Source: Tulasnella sp. 424
Taxonomy: Eukaryota > Basidiomycota > Agaricomycetes > Cantharellales > Tulasnellaceae
DNA: 42,246 nt
Assembly: GCA_019633425.1 (NCBI GenBank)
Contig: WSUB01000259.1
Span: forward strand, 1 to 42,246
Reading direction: 5' to 3'
How positions within the stretch are numbered: position 1 is the stretch's first letter; each line of letters starts with the position of its first letter. Below are positions 24,201-35,000 of this stretch, piece by piece. The position numbers and the translations under genes are program-made. A model generated the notes under the pieces. The model saw only the letters and a program-made list of their open reading frames with translations, was not told the DNA's origin and ran no database searches.

Positions 24201-27200
24201 TATGAATCGTGCGAGTTTCATTCGCGATATTTCGAGTTTCGTCCCTGGTTCGAAATTGATATTCTTTCTCGTTACGACTTATCTCGAGGGCTGCCGAAAT
24301 GATGCGTTGCCTCTGAACATCGAATCCCATGAGGAAAACATTCTGTCGCTCTCCGGTGGACGTGACGCTAAAGTTGGATGTCGGATTGAAGCTTTCAGGG
24401 AGTTCTTTAACGATTCCATCTTCGTTTGACCCGAAAGACGCGCGATGGAAGACCCGAATGGATTTAGTGCCGGTTGACGAGCCTTCAACAATCACGAGAG
24501 CGGTTCCGTCTGGTGATGACTTAACGTAATGAGGTGTTGAATGAAGGTGAATGAGAACATGTCTAATACGAAAAGCCACGATGTCAGTATCCTATGAAGC
24601 GTGTCACGAAACGACAGACCTGAAGGACCGCGAAGGGATCATTAGTACCCGAACTCTGCCGGTAACTTCTACCAGACAGAGCTCTTCCGTCCCACTGAAG
24701 AACGACGCGTGAGTGAATTCTGGGACACCATTGGTGTACCAACTATTTAGTGAAAGTGGGGATCCCCGGCTGCGCATCGTTGAAAATTTCTCGTCCATCA
24801 GATATTCTTGCAAGATAACGTTACCCGACTGAACCAGAATCCTTGAGAGCCAGTATTGTTCAAAGTGTCGCCACGCCCACTCACCGGTTCTGTCATGACC
24901 AGCGCAACAAGACGTGTCTGTTCATCCACTGCGACCACGTACTGACGACCAGCGATGTTGGGGATGCTGCATACTGGATGATCGATAGAGAAGCCGTTTC
25001 GAAGTGAAAAAAGCCAGAGTCGAATTTTGTCAGGACAGTCAACAATGAGGAGAGCGTTCTTCTGCCCTACGATCTGTAGTCGACTAGATGCAGTATATTA
25101 GACCGCGAGACATAGACCGAAAATAATTAAAGTACCAACCGTATTCGCCACTTGAGCGGCAAGTTGAATTTTGTGGCTGAGCGGGGCATGCGAGGGGTTG
25201 GAACATGTGAAGGGTTTCCCTTGAGCCATCGTATATCGTCCTCAGACAGGTCCATCGCCCAGACCGAGATTTCAAGAGAAGGTTCGGAATGCCAGCTGCA
25301 CGAAGCTTTCAGAACGAAGTCGCTGTTCCATGCTTTCAGGAGAGATCATGAGCACTTAATCGGCTCAATACTTAAATAGTATGGCGTACCAGACTTTGGC
25401 TTGACATCATAAATGGTTAGGACCCTGACGAAGGTGGTTTAGTCGAATCCGCTTTCTAACTGGGAACAATTATACGCACCGTTTTCCCTCCCCACGAAGC
25501 CTGGTGACGATAGCCTTTCGAAGAATCGAGGTAGCTTCCTGTTCAGCTCGCTCAATGTCCGCCGTGATGAGAGCTTTTGCAGTATTGTTGAGTTCCGTTT
25601 CTTGTGCAGAAATTAAGTTTTCCGTCACTTTTCCCGCTAAAGCCTCCAGCATTTGACGAAGTCCCGACACCGCAAGTTCTCTTAGCTTCTCTACACTGTC
25701 GGCATATCTGGGTTCCGCCACCACGACATCCTGAAGTGAGCGCAGGAATTCGACGTCATGCAACTCGGTCACTTTCCAGTATTCCTCCAACCCCTTCTCG
25801 TCGGTGTCTTTATCAGGCAGACTCTGGAACCTGGCGTAAAGGAACAACCTGCTCAAGCCAGTCTCTAGTTTCCTCCATGCTGCAAGGAAATCGCTATCGA
25901 GTGACACCGCCTTGATCAGATCTGAACGTTGAGCTTCCGAGAGGTAGTCGAGGTTCCCTAGAGCTTTTCTTACGATGCGGAATCTTCTTTTGAGCTTGGT
26001 GAACTCGGGGACGTTGATGGATGTGAGATTGATGTCTTTCAGAGTGTCTTGACAAGCCCGATCGGCACCCTTGTACGTGGCACAGACATTGTGAAAATAT
26101 TCTGGAAATCGTGAGGAAGGATTGAGATCGGGCATACCAAACAAGAGGCGAGGGCGGATCACCAAGTGGATCGCTCGTCAGCGACGGGTCAGTTTTCTCT
26201 TGTTGTGCTCCGGGAGGAACGATATCCCCGGGTGCGAAAGTTCTAGGTAACCGATGGAGTGAGTTGACGGCTTCGAACACGACAGCACGCTCTTACATAT
26301 AAGTATCACATATGAGGGAAGCCAAGTATTTTGACACTTGATCAAGAAGGCGGGGCCGGTGTGCTCTTATCTCGGCCTTCGATTGCTCCAAAGCTTCCTT
26401 TCCCTCCTTTTCGCACCGCTGCTTCTCTTTCTCGATAGTGATGCGATACGTTTCATATGCAGCGCGATCTCGGGCCTTCAAGTTACCATTTTCGAGGAGA
26501 ATGTTGAACCCAGTGGCATCAACAGAGGGAGAAATGACGACGGAGCCGTAATTTCTTCTAAAGGGACCTTAACTCCATAAGAATGTGAATGAAATGGGGC
26601 TCTCGAACACGTACAACTCGGACTCAAATCGATATCCGCTGAAAGATTCCTCCAAATTGCGAGTGTCATCAGCGCCGGGTACAAAGCGAGTGGTTGCGAC
26701 TGCCTGGGCTGCTTCTCCATCAACGAATTTAGGAACGAAGGTCTCTTGACGCGGAGACCCTCGCAAAGTCGAGACGCTTGCCGTTGACGAGCGAAAAGCA
26801 TGATGTGTAACCTATCGGCACACAAATGTCAGATGCTCCTCCATTTGGAGGGGTCCGGAACGCGCACAGTAAATCCAGCCTTAACGTCGACTGCCTCCTG
26901 TTCTTCTGTCGTTTTTGCCACTACGAACCTGATGCGGCGGTCATCCTCATCCTCATCCTCATCCTCATCCTCATCCTCATCTTTAAAAACAAGTTTTTCT
27001 TCATGCTCTCGGGAGATAAGAGAGCGGATTTGGTCGGTCAAGCAGGTGAGGTATCGCATGAACATGACGCGATTCTCGCGCACGCTCCCGGTGGCATCAT
27101 CGTTCCAAGTGTTTTCTTCGGGCCAGTAGATGACGTAGCGGACGAAAGGGATAGAGGAAGAGTCCGGAGGAGCAGGAGAGAGGATGTAGATTCCAGAACG

Positions 27201-27635
27201 AAGAGATGGTCTCGTGCACGTGTTGACGTCTACGTCATCTTCCGTAAGTAGGAGGGCAGCACTGGCGAAAGGCCATTTTAATAAGGTATCGGAAGGTAAA
27301 ATGGAAAGTACGTACACTTCATCATCAATGGAACCGAGAGAATGTAGGAATAGTACTATTTCTGACTTGCTTCCATATATACCAACGAGGCGCAGCGAGG
27401 CTTCCCTGTCCAGGCGAGCAAAGTCGATTTTCGCGACGTTGGTATATGCACCGGGGAGGACGCTATTGATGAAACGACCCAATGACTGTTGAGAGATGAT
27501 GATCTTATCGACAGGGCCACCACTCGCGAATTCGCTGTAGAGATCCAAAAGGCGGAAGAGACCCTTAATGCGTGACATGAGGTCCAAACGATCGGGACCG
27601 AGTCCGGCACCGTTCCTCCTGGGATTAGACGCCAT
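21273..27635 (-). CDS. giant GBP/VLIG-like GTPase, copy 2, C-terminally truncated (no VWA)
   Basis: Clearly closer to copy 3 than to copy 1. It starts at MASNPRRNGAG, without the long Ser-rich head of copy 3. Conserved blocks: VKGLFRLLDL-type helix, ASLRLVGIYGSKSEIV, YWPEENTWNDDATG, VLTIYDVKPKS, LIVDCPDKIRLWLFSL, VTGRVRVLMI and SSPDGTALVIVEG. The G domain is intact: G1 SMGEQSVGKS, G2 RTTEGVWLSV, G3 ALDFEGVHSIERTPQED, G4-like AIVIKDVVGGD. Zinc modules continue through CMTCLVRYEPFQ to RHQCG, after which the 5' splice site GTGAGC is kept but all homology to copies 1 and 3 stops. Reading through that site gives an immediate TGA (21273-21275), used here as the end. No stop or frameshift was found before it. 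It could be a functional short form, or use unrelated downstream exons I cannot see. An intron at 27262-27315 must be spliced to join DDEV to AALLL. Confidence 0.75.
23566..23580 (-). other. 15-nt micro-exon encoding the P-loop core, copy 2
   Basis: Same position, length and phase as in copies 1 and 3. It is flanked by CTAG upstream and GTATGT downstream and completes SMGEQSVGKS. Retaining or skipping it would remove part of the nucleotide-binding loop. Confidence 0.75.
26941..26981 (+). repeat. hexanucleotide microsatellite (CCTCAT)n inside copy 2
   Basis: About 40 bp of nearly perfect CCTCAT repeats on the plus strand, read from the coding strand as alternating Asp and Glu codons. It lies in the acidic linker before the GFTV block. 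Copy 3 has an acidic but non-repetitive linker at the matching place, so the repeat expanded after the copies split. Confidence 0.85.
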
Positions 27636-28224
27636 GGCAATCGTGTCTGGGTCGGCCGGATTGTCGCCGAAGAAAAAGAGATTTCCTAGAGGGTGGATGG
27701 GTTTTATCTACTGGGTTTGATCAGAGCGAGAGGTGTAAGGGGCTGTGGATGTTTTGAGTAGTAAATGGCAGTGAGAAGGTGAAGTCCAGTGAGGGATGGG
27801 GTCGCCAAAGTGAATCTGGACGAGACCTCTCATATCGCCTAAATATGCCCTGATGGCTCTGTCCGAAATGAAAGAGCTTTCTTATTCGTGTTTCTTTGCA
27901 CCGTGTCCTGGTTTTAGTGTTCTTGGGTCCTCAAGGGGGATGGCGAAGGTTGTGGTGCACCGCACTGGAAAAATTCCAATCGAGGCTACGAGAAGTCCTC
28001 TGACCTCCTTGGCCTTGAAGCTCCCCTTGTCGGCTAATCTCTATAAGGCATCTTTCGGCCCTCTGATGTGAGGATAGAGTTAACCGCTCGATGATTTACT
28101 TGCTGCGATAGGAATTGAACTTTGTGCAACGTGCATCTTATTCCATTCATGGTAACGTTCCATCACTAGCTTGCAGCCTGCACCACCCACCTGACCCCAG
28201 CCAGATCACTACTCAGCCCCTGAC
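27636..28224. promoter_or_regulatory. divergent promoter region between copy 2 and the plus-strand gene at 28225
   Basis: About 590 bp separating two genes transcribed away from each other. Parts of it align by eye with the region upstream of copy 3 (41340-41660), for example around GCCTAAATATGC near 27837, GTGTCCTG near 27902 and the 20-bp element at 28112. Conservation of non-coding sequence between duplicated units suggests shared regulation, though recent duplication alone could explain it. Confidence 0.5.
28112..28131 (+). promoter_or_regulatory. conserved 20-bp element, occurrence 1
   Basis: GAATTGAACTTTGTGCAACG, about 110 bp upstream of the ATG at 28225. The same 20 bases occur at 41624 and 41772 upstream of copy 3, while flanking sequence differs more. 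It may be a transcription-factor site or a transcript-leader element; no known motif recognised. Confidence 0.45.
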
Positions 28225-29109
28225 ATGAGAGTCACCGACTCGGACGACATAGAGCACGAAGGCGAGTACGTCGGCGCTCCAGCGGGGCTGTCTCCAATAC
28301 CGGATCCGCAAGTCAAGGAGGAAATCCTTCTCAGGGACGCGTCACATCTCACGAAGCAACATCCCAATATATTCAACGCGGGCCAGCGGCATGCGGACCA
28401 GCCAATTTCGACGTTGTTAGGACAGTCTTGGAGAAGATCCAGTCAGGGAGATGGTGTCACGCAGGTTTATCGAGCAAAGACCGTCAGGCGGATAGCTCTC
28501 TATCTATCCGGAACAGTTTTGTTCCGAACTTTCGAAGGATGCGACTGCGATCTGCACCGTGTGGACGTCCTTCGGCTACCTCGAAGTTGACGATATCTAT
28601 CAGTCCCCCCCCCCCTTCAGTAGTGCGCTTCGGCTCGTCGCAACTGACTCTCGTTAAGCCAATTATGCTGAATTTGGAAAGTCGCTCAAGTAAGGATCGC
28701 CAGAAATCCCCCCAAGGCTTACAATCCTACTTTCCCGATTCGCCGATTGAAGTTGCCGCAGTCATCATAAATCCCCCGGGAATACTCGCCGTCATTGCCG
28801 CAGGCCATCCCGAGTTGATAGGCTTTTCCCCGTCATCTATGCCGTCTTCGAGTCTCACTCTAGGCCTAAAATGGGGCAGCCTGTTCACTCATTGGCAAGG
28901 CTTCAGTCACCGCTGAGGACCTCTCGAATCTTCTATCTAAGAAGCTACCCTCGTTGTCTTCAACGACGGGCGCACACCCAGCCGTTTGCACACGTCTTTG
29001 GCGCTCACGAAACACCTCCCCAATCCAGGGCGGAGATAAAGATCGGCTTACTTCGCGTGTACTACAAAAACAGTGGTGCATTATACGAAATGCAATATTT
29101 ATACCTTAG
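28225..29109 (+). CDS. hypothetical protein, array-associated, divergent from copy 2
   Basis: Starts MRVTDSDDIEHEGEYVGAP. Inferred exons 28225-28558, 28621-28689, 28753-28851 and 28907-29109 join in frame to 234 residues, with introns of 55-63 bp and good splice sites; the first intron ends in a long C tract then TTCAG. The reading gives LVRFGSSQLTLVKPIMLN, then SIAAVIINPPGILAVIAAG, then ITAEDLSNLLSKKLPSL. The N-terminus is acidic and the middle hydrophobic (VIINPPGILAVIAAG), perhaps a buried strand or a weak membrane segment. I recognise no domain. A decayed counterpart of its first exon lies at 41868 and its last exon resembles sequence near 42090-42140. Alternatively only the unspliced 121-residue frame ending at 28590 is used. 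Without transcripts the structure stays tentative. Confidence 0.45.
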
Positions 29110-29201
29110 GTTTTGAAGACGGTGTAGAAATCAGGTTCAGTTAAAGCGAAGCAGATCGAAACGGCCAGAACGTACATCAACTTCATCAGACAACCTGAGC
29201 C

Positions 29202-31017
29202 TCAATTCCATTCAACATGAGTAAGCGTATGTCCCTTCCTCTTCGCCTGCTTCCTCGACGTTCCTCGAGAATGCATCACAACCGTCTCATCCATCGTCTT
29301 GTTCTTCGGTGTTGGTCCACTAGTAAACATCCGCTTGAACCATCCTTTCTTCTTTGGCAACGGCTCTTCCTGCACCGCGGTGAGCGTCCGGTTCGACGGA
29401 GGCTTGCCCGAGACGTGAACAGCGGCCGATTTGCGACCCGTAGACCGAGCTCGTGGACAGTCGTGCCGGTGATGGTCGCCGTCTGCGCTTTCGGCATGGA
29501 CAAAACTTCGACTTGTTCTGGGGTCTGTACTTCGGCCTCTGTGTAGTTGAATATTAGAGGGCCGGTGCGGCGAGATGGTTGGCGTCCAATGTCGGGTCAT
29601 GTTCCGTGAGGGTTCTTGGGAGTTGCTCTGAGAAAAGTCCAAAACGGGTCAGGTCAATCTCCCTGTTCCACCGGATTTTGCAATACACGTACCCGACATG
29701 GGCCAGCAGCTCTTTGTTTGCCAATTCATTCTTGACTTCTTGCAAAAGGGGATCAAGGCCACACGCGTCGATTCAGGAACCGGGAATTGCCGACGCCAGA
29801 TCGTGAGGCTGGTCTTCGTTCTCGACAACAAGGACGCAACCCAAGTGTCTTGACTGCAAGGTCGCTGTCAAAAGATGGTAAATCATGCTGGTCAAAATTC
29901 TGAGGCGATTTCCGGAATGACATACTATTTCGCAATACTCTCTTGCAGTGTACATGTATAGTCGTACGTTTTCTGCGCTTGTTCGAATGTAATCCAGTCT
30001 GCCGCCGGAACTTCCGCGTCCGACTCTGCAATGTAGCCTAGGTTGACCATTAATGCACCTCGGCTTCTTGTACCTAGGAAACTGATGCGCTACAATGGTT
30101 AAATTTAGGTTAGCTACCCTCTCCTTCAACGCCCGAGCACCGACTTACCCCAAGATTCGCAACCGGATCTGGAGTCTTCTCAAGCCCCGCGAGACCTTGG
30201 ACCACCCTTTCATCATGCTGTGGTAAAACACGTACAACGCCCGACGAGCTTCAAGCAGAGCCATCCCCCCAGTCTCCTAGACCCGAATCGATGAAATAAC
30301 AGAAGGATGCACCGAAGGTAACCTAGCTTTTGGCGGAACTAACGTTGTCCGGTTGAGCCGCGGCACAGGGTCTGGCAGTCGCGTCGGTTCGGTCAAAGCC
30401 CGCTGATACGTTCGGGAACGGATGGTTAGCGCGGTACTCTTGCCAGTACTGCTTCGACGAACTCGACCTTCGTCCACGTAGACTCTCAATATGGTCGGAG
30501 TGTTCGGAATAGGGGCCACGGAAACGACTAGGAAGTGATCGGATGGAGGAGCGGGGAGCCGTACAAGCCAAGGAGGAAGTGGGGGCGGGAGGACGAGTGA
30601 TGGTGGGGCGTATGAAATTGGAGATTCGGCAAGCGGGATGCTAGGTCTCCGGTGTAGCTGGATTCGAGTGGCGGTGGTTCGAAATAGGTGGAATGGTATA
30701 CCCACTCTCTGGTGGTCCTAGAGTTTCTAGATGCTCGGGTAAGGGGGTACTAGTAGCACTTGAACAGGGTCGATCATGGCCACGGATATCGGCTGACCGC
30801 GGCTCGTCACACTTTGCCGAACCATCAAATCAATCTTCTCTCCTATCCCAACTATGGATGCATTATGGCCTCGTACTATTGCGGATACAGTGCTCAGACT
30901 GCTGACGGAGTTGACCCTTGAATGCTGGGGATGTTCGTAACCTTCGGGTGTTCGAGGAATGTAAGACGGATGACTTTGCGGCGTCCCCTGTGCGTCGTAA
31001 CTAAGTGGTTTGTTCAT
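29202..31017 (-). CDS. small paralogous locus B, hypothetical multi-exon gene or genes
   Basis: Candidate first exon starts at 31017 with MNKPLSYDAQGTPQ and runs to about residue PVQ. The next segment reads LVRLPAPPSDHFLVV and APIPNTPTIL (about 30500-30570), then QYWQEYRANHPFPNVSAG (about 30400-30450). A central part (about 29650-30110) contains GALMVNLGYIAESDAEVP and VLVVENEDQPHDL, interrupted by one in-frame TGA near 29775, then DPLLQEVKNELANKELL. The last two exons look sound: VQTPEQVEVLSMPKAQ joins across an intron (29370-29437) to EEPLPKKKGWFKRMF and ends in SRGTSRKQAKRKGHTLTHVE, stop at 29202. The tail is strongly basic. The first, middle and last parts may belong to more than one gene. 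No domain recognised; matching pieces at 19735-20440 show that it duplicates with the giant genes. Confidence 0.35.
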
Positions 31018-32041
31018 GGTTGTAAAGGCATCCGGTCCTTCGTAGAAAGGCTCTTCTGTCTGCCTCAGGATATCTCTCTAGCTGTCCCCTGATTCTGGCG
31101 AGCGTCCATTTTCTGCGAATGGACAGGACGTTAGCCAGAGTTATGATTGAGGGCCGAAAAGGTTTGCTGTTGACGTTCTATCCGCATGGAGTGAGCCGGT
31201 GGGTTCGGTTCCAAAGGCTAACTCTCCTTCCCAAACTTGGCTTGGCTTTCCCGAACAGCGCCATATGGGACGATCCGGGAGCGGGCTACATTTTCGACCG
31301 TCAGTGAGAATGAGGGTTGGACTCCGCGGATGATTGGATGCTGTTCTCTCGATGCTGAGCGACGAGGATCATATACCAGGACGGATTATGTAATGGGGAG
31401 ACGAGTTCAAGCGTGAAGGTTGAACGGAGGGAGCAGGCGCACCGACAGGTGTCGGACCTAATAAGGACTTCCAAGGCACGGCGGACAACACGCGGTGTTC
31501 CCACCTTTTCTCCAGCTTGTTCCTTGCTCGGGCGGAGCTCGGAGATAAACGTGGTCAGCGAGTCTAACGCGGTTTGAACGAGAAACGAACGTCCAGATAT
31601 CTTGTCGTTGCCACAATATTAAGCTAAATACAGGGCGCGAAAATCAAAAGGCGAACCGGTCACGAAAAACCCGCCGACCATGAAGAGCCCTCCTATAATC
31701 CAATGAAGAGTCCCTCGGTTTCCCAAGCGGACACTTTGACGCCTTAACCTTTAAGCGAGGTAAATGGAGGGGATGAAGAGAATAGCCGCGCGATCTAGAA
31801 ACCATCCTGACGAGCGAAGCTGCTGACAGTTTTATGCAACGGATGCACTCCACGATTCAACCGGCAACGTGCAGCTAGAACAGCCAGAATCGTGACTACG
31901 TGCATATATCCTTACATGGCTCCAGGACACTGCGCAGTGGATCGCACCCCGAGACATGCAAGGGAAGCTGGAATTATTGTCGATGTAAAGAGCGAAGTAA
32001 ACATTGGAAGAAAACGAGATGATTAAGCTACTTGGATTGAT
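31018..32041. other. 1-kb stretch downstream of copy 3, no gene recognised
   Basis: Between the start of locus B and the stop of copy 3. Frames are short and show no recognisable motif, and I saw no repeat, RNA gene or transposon end. It should contain the 3' UTR of copy 3 (near 32041) and the promoter of locus B (near 31017). Confidence 0.4.
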
Positions 32042-35000
32042 TCATGCGCGAAGGAGAGCAGCCCGGGGCTTCTTCAATGAATTGGCGATGTTGATGAACG
32101 TCTCGGCGAGGCGGATCTGCATATGACCCAGCGACTTGAGCATCGATATTCAGGGGAAATATTCACCTACTCACTGTATCCGCAGCATCACTATAGCTGC
32201 AAGGAACCACGGGTGCTAGCTGATCTCGGGGGTCATCCTGAACAACCTTTTCGGCGACGGCGACCATGCGACGGAGTGATGCGGAGCTAGAATCTTTCCC
32301 AAAAGAAACAGCGTGGAACGAAAGTGGTTTGCTGTAGGCAAAGATCAGTACATAATCCAGGGCGAAAAGACATGTTAGTTTGGCACCCTCGAGCGACTGC
32401 CTGATTGCAAAGGTCGCATATCTTGCTGTCATTGAACCCGCACTCTCCATCAGACAGGAAGATTACAACGGGAGAACTTGATAACCGAGTTAGTCCCGGT
32501 CCGACAATAGGTAACAAGGAAACATGGACCTACCGATCAGTCGACCAATTGTCCGCCATTATTGTCCGCGCTTGCTCGAGCGCAGCATTGAAGCTCGTTT
32601 GCCCCAAGGCACGAACTTGTAGCAAACGATCTAAAAGCTGGTCCGAGGTACTTGTAGAATCGTTTTCTATTCTTGTCTATTGAACCAGAAGAATTAAGAA
32701 AGGTATAAACGAATCAGAATAATACGACCTAGAGCTGTCTTACCCACGCAAACCACCCGAACGTAATGACAGAATAGGAGTCTCGTCGCGGTCCCGTCGC
32801 TCCCGAAGCTAGAGTGATCCAGAATCCATAAAGGGCGGAAAGAACTGCACCGAGTCTATTATTGTTAGAATCGCTGATGAGCTCAGTCACCGGTTGGCCT
32901 TGCAGTGGGCCCCGGTCGGTGGCGGCCATGGAGCCGGACCTAACATGCGCCGTGAATGCCAAGAGCTAGGTTAATTTAATGTATGGGAAACGTACGCATC
33001 AAGCACGAAGATGATATGGAAGGCTTGGCGGAGGTTGTTTGGATCTGGGCAGCCGAACAAATGGCCATCGCCCGATACGTAGGTCGAATTGCCAGGGGGC
33101 TGGCTGTCGGTGGGATGTGGAGGATGGAAGATAGGAAGCGCGCAGAAGCTTGGCCGCGCTGGCGCAGTAGCGGTGGCCTGGTGTTCGGGTCCTAGTAAGC
33201 GCCGGTTAACGAGCTCTTAATGGGATGGAGGGGTGTGGTTGAGTTCCCTACCTGCACATTGGACATCACAGAGTGCAAACTCGGCTTTCTCGTCTGTTGA
33301 ATATGGATCTGAAGCTGAGACATTAATATGCTACTTCTTTAATGCAAAGCCCAGCACCGTACCTTTGAACCCTGGATGTGGTTGATAACCTCGGTCAGCC
33401 ACGTCAACAACAGCGAATTACGAAGCACTAACCTGTACGAGCCCAGAAGACCTTATGGGAAATCCAATCCTTTGGTCGATTTAGATTAGGTAGCATGGGT
33501 ACATCGATGTGCTCTGACTCTGCTTCCTGGCACTGTCCGTTCGAATTGCGACAATAGTCAATATGCGCGTGGCGTCCGAGGTTGCGGCAAAGTGAGGAAC
33601 ACAATTGAGGGGCCCCATCTTCCTGTGCTGAAAACAGGCGGCCATTGACTTCGACAACAGCATCGGTGTTTCCTTCTACAATCCAGGCAGTATGTACCAT
33701 TGACCCATGTGCAGTGTCATGCTCAGGTTGTAGATGACCTACAGCAGGAAGTCAGGATCTGACCTTTCGGATAATTTGCCATGCACACCAACCAAGACGT
33801 AAAGTGCATATGTAGCCACAGTTCTGGCAAGACTGTTCGCAATAGTGAAAGCGATCGACATCCGTTTTGCATATATGCTCCCCATTGTGTGCGAGTTCTC
33901 CTGGAGGAATCGGAATTGCGCAGTCCAAGCGTTTCGAGCTTTGCGTGTACTAAGATTAAATAACTATTAGCTCTCCCAACAGTTGTACATGTGAATGTCA
34001 ACAAACCTTCGTGTAGCTAAATGGACCATGCTTCCCACGGAATGTAGTCTCCACGGAATGCGGTGTTGTGTTGATCTCACATATCCCAGCCGCTTCGCAT
34101 TGTCGTCGACAGCTGTGCTCTTGTCTGGATAAAGAATGGGCTTAAATGCTGCACAATTCCGTCAAGTTCTGTACGGCGTGTCTTACTCACCCGCACAGGT
34201 GTGGCAGGGAATCATCCAGACCATGGAAATGATCGCCGGTTGCGCAATACCGCTGGCATAGTTCACACCGGATAGGGCAAGCCATACGATTATCACAAGC
34301 GTGTCTTTCATGCGGTTCGTCGCTAAGAAGACGTTCCCTTTCAGTTAAATCCGACGCGAAACCGTTCATGACCTACTGAGGAATTGCACATAACAATGGG
34401 CAGGAGAATGTCGGTCTGTTGGAAGACACGATGTTACTCAAGTCACAAAGCTGCGTGAACCACAAACTTGTTAGTTTTTGCCAATTCTGGTCCTATCAAT
34501 TAAGCTACCTGCCCGCACTGGTGAATTTTCGCTGAGCATGCATGCTCGCCTTCTTCGTGATCTCTCGGCTTGGTGCAATAGCTGTGGCAGCCTTTCCGAC
34601 CAGCGAGATGGCAAGCTTCCCCGCAAAGATGGAAGACGGGATCACATCTGGAGGTCGTGTGGAAATCAATGGCGCAGGCCGGGAGGTGTCGGCGATTTAC
34701 TCACACATGCCTTCCGTTGTGGCCAGCCCTGTTGGGAGCCGATCGCGATTCAGAATTTACAGGTTGATTATATACACACGGTGTTCACTCACGGAAGCCG
34801 GCAGGGAACGGATTCATCGTGTTCCTCAGCATAGTCACAGGGCGTTGTGCATGAGTGAGATGTACGGCAATCGTGAGCTTGATACTGATGTGATTGGTTG
34901 AGCATGCATCGCAATTGGCATTTGGCGCATTGGGCTGGGCAGAGTAGGACCGCGTTTCGCAAACGATCAGCGAGGTCCTCAAAGTCTCTCTTCAGATTTC

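Noticed and set aside
31119..31307. Plus-strand open frame in the 1-kb gap downstream of copy 3
   Set aside because: Short, no recognisable motif, and no counterpart in the other units. Too weak to call a gene.
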